A stretch of 64,000 nt of DNA. Source: Clostridia bacterium. GTDB taxonomy: Bacteria > Bacillota > Clostridia > Lachnospirales > Lachnospiraceae. Made by a program: the position numbers and the translations under genes. The DNA lies in contig CAJTAT010000002.1 of NCBI GenBank assembly GCA_910574475.1, forward strand, positions 1-64,000, read 5' to 3'. The stretch's first letter is position 1; every line of letters begins with the position of its first letter. Of the stretch, positions 53,441 through 62,353 are shown piece after piece. The notes under the pieces are model-generated. The model was not told the origin of the DNA and did not search any database. It worked only from the letters and a program-made list of their open reading frames with translations.

Positions 53441-54568
53441 TTATTTAAAGAATTCTTCTACCTGTGCTGCAATGTCACGATGGAATTGGAGACCATTCTT
53501 GCCTTCGCCGTCTACTGTAACAACAGGAGCTTCCAGGTCTGTCCACTCTGGTACAGTCTCGCCGCGGAAAATCTTATCCAGGTATTCCATAGTCTTGTAT
53601 GCTTCGTCGTACAGAGGCTGTGCTACGATAGCCTGAACCTTGCCCTGCTCCAGATAATCCAGGTTGCCTTCTGTGGCATCCATACCTACGATAAAGATTT
53701 CACCGTCTGCCTTACCTGCTTTGCTGGCTGCATCTGCCCATGTTACAGGAGAGTTTCCAGTCGTTCCAAATGCGCCGATCAGGTCGGGATTGGCCTGAAT
53801 AATTGCAAGATTGATAGCTGTGGCCTGGTCTACCACGCCGCCTTCTAACTGTACGTCCAAAATTTTAATCTTGCTTAAATCATAAGTTCCATCAAGAGAC
53901 TTAAAGGTCTCTGTAAAGGATTCAGTAGCTGAATTCTCGGTTACATTCTTTGTATTCTGTGTCAAAGCGATGGAGCCTTCCTTGCCGTCCAGGCTCTTAG
54001 CCATCAGCTCTGCTACCTGCTTGCCATAGAGAACAGGATCACAAGCCATATTGAATGCCAGACCTTCCGGGTAGCTTCCATCCTCCTGTGTATGACGAAA
54101 ATGAGGAATACCTACTATAACATCCTGGCTTGCCACACTAGCAACTGTATTGTAACAACTGGAATCTCCAGCCCACAGGAGTAGCCCTTTGCCGCCTTCT
54201 GCCGCAAATGCCTCTGCTGCGGCAAATGCCTCGCTGGTATCTCCGCCCTCAGTTCCGATTACTTTCGCATTGCTATAACCAAGCTCCTGTGCCGCCTGAA
54301 GGAATCCAAGCTGAACAATACGGTGAACAGGATGATTCATACTATCCATACAGATTGCCACTGAAAATTTATTGGGATCAAAATCAGATGCTGCTGGCTC
54401 TGCCGCCGGTGTCTCTGCTGGCTCTTCTGGTGTCTCCGCTGGAGCTTCTGCCGGTGCCTCTGCTGGAGCTTCTGCCGGAGTTTCCTTGGAGCCACATGCA
54501 GCCAAACCAAAAATCATTGTCAAAGAAAGTGTTATTGCCATTAATTTTTTAAATGTTTTCATTTTCAT
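53441..54568 (-). CDS. Ribose-type sugar-binding lipoprotein
   Basis: This 375-residue protein has a lipoprotein signal with lipobox LAAC (Cys25). A repetitive Ala/Pro/Glu linker (about 30-62, built of PAEAPAE units) follows, then a periplasmic-binding-protein-4 domain (FSVAICMDSMNHPVHRIVQL, FIVGMDATEGNLDYLEQGKV, AQPLYDEAYKTMEYLDKI). It captures a monosaccharide outside the membrane. It is the first gene of the leftward sugar operon. The linker repeats are encoded by a GCT/TCT-rich repetitive stretch. No clear operator was found in its promoter region. Confidence 0.9.
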   Translation of the reverse strand: MKMKTFKKLMAITLSLTMIFGLAACGSKETPAEAPAEAPAEAPAETPEEPAETPAAEPAASDFDPNKFSVAICMDSMNHPVHRIVQLGFLQAAQELGYSNAKVIGTEGGDTSEAFAAAEAFAAEGGKGLLLWAGDSSCYNTVASVASQDVIVGIPHFRHTQEDGSYPEGLAFNMACDPVLYGKQVAELMAKSLDGKEGSIALTQNTKNVTENSATESFTETFKSLDGTYDLSKIKILDVQLEGGVVDQATAINLAIIQANPDLIGAFGTTGNSPVTWADAASKAGKADGEIFIVGMDATEGNLDYLEQGKVQAIVAQPLYDEAYKTMEYLDKIFRGETVPEWTDLEAPVVTVDGEGKNGLQFHRDIAAQVEEFFK

Positions 54569-54743
54569 ACCTTACCTCCTAAAAAAAGCTTTAAAATCAT
54601 TTCGTGTTCTTTTACCCCTAGTTTTATTACTATACTTTGTCACAAATTTTTCACATTCCTCCTTTCTATTCCCCATCCTTTACTACCCCAGTACTTCTAT
54701 GTAAAAATATTCTGCTTTCATTCATAAATACAAATCATTCAGA

Positions 54744-55826
54744 TCAAAACAAAATATCTTCACTCATTACATCAAGCAGCTTCTTTTCATAAAGTTCCAG
54801 ATTACTTTTTAGTACAATCTGGGGTTCCAGAAGCACTTCATCTTCTTCAAATTCTCTGCCTTCTACCAGATATTCAAACAGATACCTGGTGGCCAATCTG
54901 CCCTGATTAAAGGGATTCTGAAAGATTGTGGCAAATACAAGGCCTGATTTTATAAACTCGATCATTTTCGGAAAAACATCTGACGCCACCAGTTTAATTT
55001 TCCCTGCATACCCCATCTCAACCAAACGATTACAGAAAGTGACTGAATTGGCTGTAGCCAGATAAATCCCATCTAAGTCTGGGTGCTCTTTCAACAATCT
55101 CTCAGCCATAATATAGGCTTTTGACGGCTGATCATAATGCTCGTAAGTTCCCACAAAGTCCAGTTTCTGGACTTTAATTTCCTCCAGAAAACCTTCTGCT
55201 GTCTTCTGATGAACCTGAGAAGTCATCTGGCCTGTCACCAGAGCCACTTTTTTCCCAGGGTTCAAAAGGGTTCCGAGCAGTTCTCCTGCCATTCGGCCTG
55301 CCACCCGGCCATTACTCTGTACCATAAAGATACGCATATCTTTGGCAAGTTCTGTAGTTATCGCTGCGATAGCCAGCTTTCCCAAATCTCTTTGACGCAA
55401 ATATTCAGCCAACTTTGCCTCTCCCACGCAGGGGATCAACAAGATTCCGTCGTACTCTTTGTTCGCCAGTGTCTGAATTTCCTCAATAAAGGCTTCTGGA
55501 TTATTTTTAATCGTCATCATCTCCACACTTACATGGTAATCCTGAAGCTCTTGCACTGCTTTCTCAATCCCTCTGCGGACTTCATTGTCATAATCATGAA
55601 TCAGCTCAGGAAATATGGCCGCAAACTTTTTCTCTTTCCGAGATAGACTTGCTGCTGTCTTACTTGCCTTATAGCCCATCCGCTTTGCTGTCTCAAATAT
55701 TCGTTCTCTCGTCTTTTCACTGACATCCTCTTTGCCGTTTAATGCCCGGCTTACAGTTGCAATGGAAATTCCCAGCTCCTGAGCAATATCATAAATTGTC
55801 AGCTTTGTAGATCTCATCTCTTCCAT
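54744..55826 (-). CDS. LacI-family regulator
   Basis: This 360-residue protein has the N-terminal LacI helix-turn-helix (LTIYDIAQELGISIATVSRALNG, VSEKTRERIFETAKRMGYKA) and a sugar-binding domain (FAAIFPELIHDYDNEVRRGIE onward). It ends about 100 bases from a perfect 22-base palindrome at 55931 that it probably binds itself. A related half-site precedes the 2-oxoacid dehydrogenase operon, so it likely controls the sugar and dehydrogenase genes together. Confidence 0.88.
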   Translation of the reverse strand: MEEMRSTKLTIYDIAQELGISIATVSRALNGKEDVSEKTRERIFETAKRMGYKASKTAASLSRKEKKFAAIFPELIHDYDNEVRRGIEKAVQELQDYHVSVEMMTIKNNPEAFIEEIQTLANKEYDGILLIPCVGEAKLAEYLRQRDLGKLAIAAITTELAKDMRIFMVQSNGRVAGRMAGELLGTLLNPGKKVALVTGQMTSQVHQKTAEGFLEEIKVQKLDFVGTYEHYDQPSKAYIMAERLLKEHPDLDGIYLATANSVTFCNRLVEMGYAGKIKLVASDVFPKMIEFIKSGLVFATIFQNPFNQGRLATRYLFEYLVEGREFEEDEVLLEPQIVLKSNLELYEKKLLDVMSEDILF

Positions 55827-55930
55827 AGGATTTATATTTTCCCTCCGCCATATATTCTTACGTCATATATTACCATAGGGAGCAAATTTTTTGAATTTCC
55901 TTCTATCTTTTTCCAAAATCTCCAAAAGTT

Positions 55931-55952
55931 TTTTCGTAAGCGCTTACGAAAA
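55931..55952. promoter_or_regulatory. Perfect 22-base LacI-type operator
   Basis: TTTTCGTAAGC followed by GCTTACGAAAA is a perfect palindrome with the central CG-type core of LacI-family sites. It lies about 105 bases upstream of the LacI gene and points to autoregulation. Confidence 0.75.
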
Positions 55953-56038
55953 CGGGTAAAAAAGATTTTTTATCGGCGCGTGTAAATCCCGCCGTGTCTT
56001 TCTGATTCCACCAATTTTCTTTTCACTCAGACACAAAA

Positions 56039-56749
56039 TCAAGTGGGTGAAGCAGGTTGGGCCGCTTCTCTTGCTTTTTTTAGATTGCTGTCTGCGCGCA
56101 ACAGGTGAATCCTCATACAGCGCTCGGCCGCTTTCCCATCCTTCTGCTCTACGGCATCCAAAACTCTCTCATGGTCAATCAGAGCCTTCTGAGGTACTCC
56201 TTCCATCCGCTGTGTGACTTCCATAGAGCGATTTAGCACCTCTGCACAGGTAGCCACCAACAATTGCAAGGCTCTGTTCCCTGCTGCCTCGGCAAGTTGG
56301 TTATGGAACTTGGCATCTTCCTCTATTCCTTTCCCGCCCTTCAAGATCTCTCTCTGCATCTGATACAAAGTACTGCGCATTTGTCGAATCTGCTCTTCTG
56401 TCCGCCTTTTCGCTGCCAGCTTCACAATCTCTGTCTCCAATATGAGACGCGTCTCTGTAATCTCAAATGCAAACTGTTCATCCTGGGAAAAAATAATTGC
56501 TAAAGGATCTACCACGGCCGATATCTCTGGGAACTTGACAAATGTACCTCCCCCTATTCGGGGCTCCACACAGCCAATCTGTTCCATAGAACGAAGGGCT
56601 TCCCGAATCACAGAACGGCTTACATTATATTCCTTCGCCAGATAGCGTTCAGATGGAATCCTGTCCCCTGGTTGGAACTCTCCATCCTGAATCTTCTGCA
56701 TCAGCGTTTCTGCGATCTCTTCATACCGTTTTCGAACCTTCTCACTCAT
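56039..56749 (-). CDS. FadR-type GntR regulator
   Basis: This 236-residue protein has a GntR winged helix (IQDGEFQPGDRIPSERYLAKEYNVSRSVIREALRSMEQIG) and an FCD ligand domain (about 85-230) with the metal-site pattern ...DAKFHNQLAEAAGN ... DHERVLDAVEQKD. FadR-type members respond to carboxylates such as pyruvate, lactate or sugar acids. A PdhR/LldR-like site (TTGGTCAGACCA) lies in the intergenic region before the 2-oxoacid dehydrogenase genes, the likely target. Confidence 0.85.
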   Translation of the reverse strand: MSEKVRKRYEEIAETLMQKIQDGEFQPGDRIPSERYLAKEYNVSRSVIREALRSMEQIGCVEPRIGGGTFVKFPEISAVVDPLAIIFSQDEQFAFEITETRLILETEIVKLAAKRRTEEQIRQMRSTLYQMQREILKGGKGIEEDAKFHNQLAEAAGNRALQLLVATCAEVLNRSMEVTQRMEGVPQKALIDHERVLDAVEQKDGKAAERCMRIHLLRADSNLKKAREAAQPASPT

Positions 56750-56799
56750 ATTCTCACCTGTCTTTTTAATTTCAAATTCATCAGCCAGCCACTTATGTT

Positions 56800-56964
56800 C
56801 TAGTGTACTGTATCATTCACTTTCAGTCAAATGACGCAGAATGAATTTTCAGTCTGCAAGGCGGAGAAGGGGGGCGATGCGGTGGCATCGTTGACCGCCG
56901 ACAACGCAGCAGATGGAAATTCAGGCAAATCATTTGGCGAAATATGAGTGATACAGTACACTAG
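56800..56964. mobile_element. MITE-like palindromic element, 165 bp
   Basis: The ends (CTAGTGTACTGTATCATTCA at 56800-56819 and its inverse at 56945-56964) match with one mismatch in 20. The interior is also nearly palindromic (TGAATTTTCAGTCTGC near 56841 against GCAGATGGAAATTCA near 56911). It has no coding capacity, as expected of a miniature inverted-repeat element. It lies in the intergenic stretch 56750-57596. Confidence 0.65.
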
Positions 56965-57071
56965 TTTACTTTAGGATAAAACGGGTTGGCAAGTTCTTTC
57001 TAAAAACTTTTAAATTTTTTAAAAAACTACTTGCCAAGTCTTTAAACAGGTGATACTATGAACTCATCAAA

Positions 57072-57083
57072 TTGGTCAGACCA
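57072..57083. promoter_or_regulatory. FadR/PdhR-type operator
   Basis: TTGGTCAGACCA is the dyad bound by PdhR/LldR-like GntR regulators. It lies between the GntR gene and the dehydrogenase operon. Confidence 0.55.
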
Positions 57084-57246
57084 CTTTTGATGTGCTTATT
57101 ATAACACTCTTATAGTGATTATGCAATACCAATCTTTTACTACATTTAATTTTTTGTATATTTTGTATAATTTTACCCATTTTGACGCGTTTACTCCCCG
57201 GTAAACACTTAGAATTTAGTCTAATATTTACAAAATTTTTAGAAAA

Positions 57247-57260
57247 TTCGTAAGCGCTTT
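57247..57260. promoter_or_regulatory. LacI half-operator before the dehydrogenase operon
   Basis: TTCGTAAGCGCTTT matches the centre of the 22-base palindrome at 55931, with the right half incomplete. It suggests shared control by the LacI regulator. Confidence 0.55.
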
Positions 57261-57263
57261 AAA

Positions 57264-57581
57264 AACCAGCGTAGGCCGCACAGTGCACAGAACAGTTTTC
57301 AGACACATGTCTCTGTGGCTGAAAATTTGTTCTAGATACCCGTGTACTGGTAGGCCGGAGCGGAACTTAAAAATCAGCGTAGACCGCACAAGGCACAGAA
57401 GGATTTTCAGACGCATATTTTTGCGGCTGGAAATTCTTCTAGATACCGTGACTTGGTAGGCCGGAGCGGAACTTAAAAATCAGCGCAGGCCGCACAAGGC
57501 ACAGAAGGATTTTCAGACGCATATTTTTGCGGCTGGAAATTCTTCTAGATACCGTGACTTGGTAGGCCGGAGCGGAACTTA
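57264..57581 (+). repeat. Three tandem copies of the ~106-bp palindromic repeat
   Basis: Copies at 57264-57369, 57370-57475 and 57476-57581, with a period of 106 bases. Each holds an inverted TTTTCAGAC.../...GGCTGAAAA-type stem and ends GCGGAACTTA. The last two differ at very few positions. AATAGGAGG, the ribosome site of the next gene, follows directly. Confidence 0.88.
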
Positions 57582-57596
57582 CAATAGGAGGTACAT

Positions 57597-58571
57597 ATGA
57601 TTGAGAAAGATCGGGCGCGATTCATTTATCAAACCATGAATCGAATTCGCTGCTTTGAGATGAAAGCAGTCTCATTATTTGAATCAAACAAGCTTCGGGG
57701 CTCTGTACATTTGTATGTAGGCGAAGAAGCAGTGGCAGCTACTGTTTGTTCTCAGTTAAGTGAGGAAGATTATATTGCCAGTACTCATCGGGGTCACGGC
57801 CACTGTATTGCAAAGGGAGCCACTTTGGATGGCGCTATGGCAGAGCTTATGGGAAAATCCACTGGATATTGCAAGGGTCGTAGCGGGTCTATGCATATTG
57901 CAGATCTCTCTAAAGGAAATCTTGGAGCCAATGCCATCGTAGGTGGCGGTATCCCCATTGCAACGGGAGCTGCCCTGGCATCAAAAATGCAGAACAATGG
58001 AAGAGTTAGCGTATCTTTTTTTGGTGACGGCGCTTCCAATGAGGGAACGTTTCATGAATCCCTGAATCTGGCGGCTGTGTGGAAGCTTCCCATTATTTTT
58101 ATATGTGAAAACAATCTGTATGGCATCTCTGTACCTTCCTGGCAATCCACATCTGTCAAGGACATCAGTGTTCGCGGCCAGGCTTATGGAATTCCAGGAA
58201 TTACTGTAGACGGCAATGATGTAGAAGCCATTGATGAGGCTTTTCGGACTGCATGCCAACGTGCCAGAGATGGAGAGGGCCCCACTCTCATTGAGTGTAA
58301 GACTTATCGCTGGCTGGGACACTGGACCGGAGATCCGCAGCCTTACCGCACCCGGGAAGAAATAGAGGAGTGGAAGCAGAAATGCCCCATCAAACGTTAT
58401 CGCACCAAGCTCATAGAGCAAGGGATTTTTACTTCTGAAGAATTAGATGGAATTGAAAAAGAAGCTCAGGCAGAAGCTGACAGAGCCGCAGAATTTGCTC
58501 TGAACAGCCCGGAACCTGATCCGGCTGGATTGCTGGACGACGTATTTTACGAGGGAGGTGCCCAGGTATGA
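57597..58571 (+). CDS. 2-oxoacid (acetoin/pyruvate-type) dehydrogenase E1 alpha subunit
   Basis: This 324-residue protein has the thiamine diphosphate motif FFGDGASNEGTFHESLNLAAVWKLPIIFICENN and HRGHGHCIAKG. It is the alpha subunit of the heterotetrameric E1 that decarboxylates a 2-oxoacid or cleaves acetoin. The length and VKDISVRGQAYGIPGITVDGND region resemble AcoA and PdhA. The stop overlaps the E1 beta start by 4 bases. Two operator-like sites and palindromic repeats precede it. Confidence 0.9.
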   Translation: MIEKDRARFIYQTMNRIRCFEMKAVSLFESNKLRGSVHLYVGEEAVAATVCSQLSEEDYIASTHRGHGHCIAKGATLDGAMAELMGKSTGYCKGRSGSMHIADLSKGNLGANAIVGGGIPIATGAALASKMQNNGRVSVSFFGDGASNEGTFHESLNLAAVWKLPIIFICENNLYGISVPSWQSTSVKDISVRGQAYGIPGITVDGNDVEAIDEAFRTACQRARDGEGPTLIECKTYRWLGHWTGDPQPYRTREEIEEWKQKCPIKRYRTKLIEQGIFTSEELDGIEKEAQAEADRAAEFALNSPEPDPAGLLDDVFYEGGAQV

Positions 58572-59548
58572 TAAAAACTTATGCTATGGCTGTCCACGAT
58601 GTGATGGCCGAAGAAATGCGTCGGGACGAGCGTGTATTTATTATGGGAGAAGACGTGGAAACACTGGGTGGTGTATTTGGCTGCACCCGGGATCTGTACA
58701 AAGAGTTTGGTACAGAGAGAGTCCGCAATACGCCTATTTCTGAGGCGGGTTTTGTGGGAGCTGGCATTGGAGCTGCATGTGCCGGGATGCGCCCCATTGT
58801 AGAGCTGATGTATATGGATTTTACCTTTGTAGCAATGGATCAAATTTTGAATCAGGCTGCAAAGACAAGATATATATTTGGTGGAAATGCAAAAATTCCC
58901 CTGGTAATCCGCGGACAACAGGGCATCGGACGAGGTAATGCGGCAACACATTCCCAGAGCGTGGAGACTTTCTTCATGCACATCCCTGGCCTAAAAGTGG
59001 CATGTCCTTCCACACCTGCGGATGCTGCTGGGCTTCTACGGACTGCTATCCGAGACGATAATCCTGTCATGTTTTTTGAGCATAAAGCTCTCTATGCCCA
59101 GAAAGGTGAGGTCCCAGAAGATATAGATTTTACGATCCCCTTTGGAAAAGCAGATATCAAGCGTGAGGGCACAGACGTAACGATTGTGGCCAATCTGCTC
59201 TATGTAGGGCGCGCTCTGGAAGCTGCTGAAATACTGTCCGGCGAAGGCATCAGCGCCGAAGTCATTGATCCCCGGACTCTGGTTCCTCTTGACATGAATA
59301 CCATAACAGAATCTGTGAAAAAGACCGGCCGGCTGGTTGTGGTACACGAGGCTCACCGAAACGCTGGCTGGGGCGCAGAAATTGCCGCCCAGGTAACAGA
59401 AGATGTCTTCCCCTACCTGGACGCAGCTCCCATCCGCCTGGGAACAGCCCCCTGTCCCCTTCCCTTCAACCTGGGCCTGGAAAACGCAGCCACCCCACAA
59501 GTGGCAGACATTGTAAAAGCAGCCAAGACTGTGCTTTATCGGATATAA
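58568..59548 (+). CDS. 2-oxoacid dehydrogenase E1 beta subunit
   Basis: This 326-residue protein has MAVHDVMAEEMRRDERVFIMGEDV-like start, RVRNTPISEAGFVGAGIGAA, HSQSVETFFMHIPGLKVACPSTPADAAGLL and a transketolase C-terminal domain (VIDPRTLVPLDMNTI). It pairs with E1 alpha to form the thiamine-dependent active site. Two palindromic repeats lie between its stop and the E2 gene. Confidence 0.9.
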   Translation: MIKTYAMAVHDVMAEEMRRDERVFIMGEDVETLGGVFGCTRDLYKEFGTERVRNTPISEAGFVGAGIGAACAGMRPIVELMYMDFTFVAMDQILNQAAKTRYIFGGNAKIPLVIRGQQGIGRGNAATHSQSVETFFMHIPGLKVACPSTPADAAGLLRTAIRDDNPVMFFEHKALYAQKGEVPEDIDFTIPFGKADIKREGTDVTIVANLLYVGRALEAAEILSGEGISAEVIDPRTLVPLDMNTITESVKKTGRLVVVHEAHRNAGWGAEIAAQVTEDVFPYLDAAPIRLGTAPCPLPFNLGLENAATPQVADIVKAAKTVLYRI

Positions 59549-59557
59549 CGGGACTTA

Positions 59558-59766
59558 CATCAGCGCAGGCCGCACAAGGCACAGAAGGATTTTCAGACGC
59601 ATACTTTTGCGGCTGGAAATCCTTCTAGACACCGTGACTTGGTAGGCCGAAGCGGAACTCATATCAGCGCAGGCCGGACAGTGCACAGAACAATTTTCAG
59701 ACACTTGTCTCTGTGGCTGAAAATTTGTTCTAGATCCCGTGTACTGGTAGGCCGGAGCGGAACTCA
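59558..59766 (+). repeat. Two copies of the palindromic repeat between E1 beta and E2
   Basis: Copies at about 59558-59661 and 59662-59766, each ending GCGGAACTCA. A truncated end (GGGACTTA, 59550-59557) precedes them, so a third partial unit may be present. AATAGGAGG of the E2 gene follows. Confidence 0.85.
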
Positions 59767-59784
59767 AAATAGGAGGTTAATTTT

Positions 59785-60990
59785 ATGGGTGAGATTATTA
59801 TTATGCCCAAACAAGGGCTTCAAATGACGGAAGGAATCATCACCAACTGGTTGGTAAATGAGGGTGATGAGATAAAGGAGGGTGAACCCCTCTTTGAAAT
59901 GGAGACAGATAAGCTGGCTATTACAATTGATTCTACTGCAAGCGGAACACTTTTAAAGATCCTCTGTGAGGAAGACGAAATTGTAGCTGTAGCAGATCCC
60001 ATCGCTGTGGTAGGCGAACCAGGCGAAGACTATGAGGCAATTCTGGCGGCTGGTCAGGGCTCTACGGCTCCTGGCGCCACAGCAGCCGAACCGGCAGACT
60101 TACCTGAAGCTTCCCAGCCAGCCGTTGCACCAGTTACAGAAGCACCTGAGGATGCCGGGCATGTATTTGCTTCTCCCAGGGCTAAGACTTGTGCAAAAGA
60201 ACGGGGTATTGATTACCATGATGTACCTGGCAGCGGCCCCCTTGGCATGGTCATAGAACGGGATATCCTGAACGCGCAAGTTCCTGGAGCAAGGGTTCCC
60301 ATGACAGCGCCCGCCAGAGGTGAACATCAGATTCCAGTCAGCAATATGCGGCGGATTATTGCTCAAAGAATGACAGACAGTCTGAATACACTAGCCCAGG
60401 CCAATCATCGTCTGACTGTGGATATGAGTGCTGCTGTGGCACTGCGTAGGCAACTTCAGGACGCTGAACTCAAAGTCAGCTATAATGATATTGTGATTCG
60501 CTGTGTGGCAAAAGCATTGACAGAGTTTCCTATGATGAACTCCACAATGGACGACCAATTCATTACCACAAAAGATTATGTAAATATTGGTATGGCAGTC
60601 GCTACAGATGAAGGTCTGCTGGTTCCCGTTATTCGTGATGCTGACTTAAAGACCTTACCGGAAATCTCCCAAATCAGCAAGGATCTGGCCACACGTACAA
60701 AGGAAAATAAACTGACACCTGATGAGCTGACTGGCGGTACTTTTACAGTCAGCAACCTGGGAATGTTTGACATTGAAAGCTTTACAGCTATCATTAATAA
60801 ACCTGAAGCCGGAATCCTGGCTGTAGGGAAAATGGAAAAAAAGCCTGTAGTCTGCCAGGACGAAATTGTCATAAGGCCACTGATGCAGCTATCTCTGACT
60901 TATGATCACCGGATTGTGGACGGAGCACCTGCTGCCCTATTTTTGCGCAGGATTAAGCAACTTTTAGAGCATCCAGGCTTACTTATTTGA
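59785..60990 (+). CDS. 2-oxoacid dehydrogenase E2 (dihydrolipoamide acyltransferase)
   Basis: This 401-residue protein has a lipoyl domain (residues 1-75, EMETDKLAITID with the lipoylated Lys43), a flexible Ala/Pro linker (about 85-125), a peripheral subunit-binding domain (VFASPRAKTCAKERGIDYHDV) and a catalytic domain ending DHRIVDGAPAALFLRRI with the catalytic His. It transfers the acyl group to CoA. No dihydrolipoyl dehydrogenase (E3) gene follows, so E3 must come from elsewhere. Confidence 0.92.
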   Translation: MGEIIIMPKQGLQMTEGIITNWLVNEGDEIKEGEPLFEMETDKLAITIDSTASGTLLKILCEEDEIVAVADPIAVVGEPGEDYEAILAAGQGSTAPGATAAEPADLPEASQPAVAPVTEAPEDAGHVFASPRAKTCAKERGIDYHDVPGSGPLGMVIERDILNAQVPGARVPMTAPARGEHQIPVSNMRRIIAQRMTDSLNTLAQANHRLTVDMSAAVALRRQLQDAELKVSYNDIVIRCVAKALTEFPMMNSTMDDQFITTKDYVNIGMAVATDEGLLVPVIRDADLKTLPEISQISKDLATRTKENKLTPDELTGGTFTVSNLGMFDIESFTAIINKPEAGILAVGKMEKKPVVCQDEIVIRPLMQLSLTYDHRIVDGAPAALFLRRIKQLLEHPGLLI

Positions 60991-61028
60991 CAGCCAACTA
61001 CTTTTTCAATATATTTCCTCAATTTAAG

Positions 61029-61074
61029 AAAGCCCCAGCAGAATAAGCTGTCCAACTTATTCTGCTGGGGCTTT
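61029..61074. terminator. Bidirectional terminator after the dehydrogenase operon
   Basis: GAAAGCCCCAGCAGAATAAG and its inverse form a strong stem of about 20 bases (AAGCCCCAGCAGAATAAG against CTTATTCTGCTGGGGCTT) followed by TCTATTT. It ends the E1/E2 operon. Confidence 0.8.
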
Positions 61075-61124
61075 CTATTTGGAACCTTTTATTTCTATTG
61101 TTTACCATATTTCCACAAATTCTA

Positions 61125-61240
61125 TTGTTTCTCTCCATCCATATGTTAGAATACTTCATAAGGACAACTTTGACGAGCAAAGGGTGGCTTATCTATCTGA
61201 TTAACTTGTCAACCCACCTTGTGGGCAGTTGCTCCTTTTC
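61125..61240 (+). ncRNA. Candidate small RNA with its own promoter
   Basis: A -35 box TTGTTT (61125-61130), 16-base spacer and -10 box TAGAAT (61147-61152) place the start near 61159. From there GAGCAA (61175) pairs with TTGCTC (61229) and GGTGG (61183) with CCACC (61214), with an inner CCCAC/GTGGG hairpin, then CTTTTC. This is about 80 nucleotides of structured RNA. The stretch 60991-61412 holds no open frame of note. Family not recognised. Confidence 0.35.
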
Positions 61241-61412
61241 ATATTTATAATATAGCATACTCCTAGCATCTTTGCAATAAACAAAATTTTCTCCACCCTT
61301 TACTTTCCCTCAAAAATCCGCTATACTTAAATTCATCTTTTTCACCCTCTCTTGACTAGGATCTGCTGTCAAAAGGGGCCACAATCCCCATATTGTACGA
61401 GGAGGCCGCCAC

Positions 61413-61679
61413 ATGTTCCGTCTATGGGCAAAAATATGGAAGAGCAATCACATGCTAAAAGACACTGTCATTTGCGACAGTACCGAGGATACGAGAACAC
61501 ACAAAGTTTTTCATGCATTGGATGAGATTTGTTCAGAATTTGACCTTGGCAGGCCCATTTGGTTAGATTCTAACATTCGAGAGTTCCAACGGCATGCCAA
61601 GGTTCGTTTTTATGGTGATAGCTTTATAGAATCAATTGATTTTGATTACCTGGAAATTCAGGTAATAGAAGAGGACTAG
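61413..61679 (+). CDS. Small uncharacterised protein, 88 residues
   Basis: A soluble 88-residue protein with no recognised domain, starting MFRLWAKIWKSNHMLKDTVI after AGGAGG. It is rich in Asp, Glu and hydrophobic residues and has no membrane helix or signal peptide. It stands alone between the candidate small RNA and the convergent channel gene. Confidence 0.6.
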   Translation: MFRLWAKIWKSNHMLKDTVICDSTEDTRTHKVFHALDEICSEFDLGRPIWLDSNIREFQRHAKVRFYGDSFIESIDFDYLEIQVIEED

Positions 61680-61711
61680 CTCTGTATCTACCAGTGCTAG
61701 TCCTCATTCTC

Positions 61712-62353
61712 TCAGGAAATCCTTGGCAAGTCTAGCTTTAACCAGCCGGCGATCATGCGAATCAAGAAAATGCAGAACATGCCGTCAATCATTGCCAGTG
61801 TCTGGGGTACTCCTATTTTCAGCAGGAAATAATAGAGAATCCCACCACAGATGCAAGCCACAGCATAGATACGCTTATACAGTACAAACGGTACCTCTCG
61901 CGCCAGAACATCTCTCAACATTCCACCGCCAATTCCAGTCAAAACTCCTACAAAAACTACAAGTAACGCATTGTTTTGATACCCTTTCTCAATTGCCATG
62001 TTCATACCGCTGAGTGTAAATACTCCCAATCCCAGTGCATCCATATAATTCAGCATGCCATTGAGTCCTCTTGCATATTTTGAAATATCATTTCTGATAT
62101 AGTATGCTACAGCAAAGGTCAGAAGGGAGACGCCTGCTGCGATTGCCACATAGCGGTAATTCTGAAACATCACTGGCGGAGTATTTCCAATGAGCACATC
62201 CCGCAGAGCGCCTCCTCCAAGAGCAGTGACAATTCCCAGAAACGTGACGCCAAACAGATCATGTCTCTTCTTTACCCCCATCAGGGCGCCTGAGATAGCA
62301 AAAGCAACAATTCCAATTGTTTCTAAAATCAATATAAACATTTGTTCTTTCAT
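61712..62353 (-). CDS. TRIC/UPF0126-type membrane channel
   Basis: This 213-residue protein has seven hydrophobic segments with two internal repeats of the pattern ISGALMGVKKRHDLFGVTFLGIVTALGGGALRD and LTGIGGGMLRDVLAREVP. This is the bacterial trimeric intracellular cation channel family (UPF0126, YadS/YicG relatives), probably conducting potassium or other small molecules. The ATG at 62353 overlaps the aminopeptidase stop by 4 bases. Confidence 0.88.
   Translation of the reverse strand: MKEQMFILILETIGIVAFAISGALMGVKKRHDLFGVTFLGIVTALGGGALRDVLIGNTPPVMFQNYRYVAIAAGVSLLTFAVAYYIRNDISKYARGLNGMLNYMDALGLGVFTLSGMNMAIEKGYQNNALLVVFVGVLTGIGGGMLRDVLAREVPFVLYKRIYAVACICGGILYYFLLKIGVPQTLAMIDGMFCIFLIRMIAGWLKLDLPRIS

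Noticed and set aside
54208..54704. Plus-strand frames rich in Ala, Gly and Ser opposite the binding-protein linker
   Set aside because: Shadow of the repetitive PAEAPAE-coding stretch.
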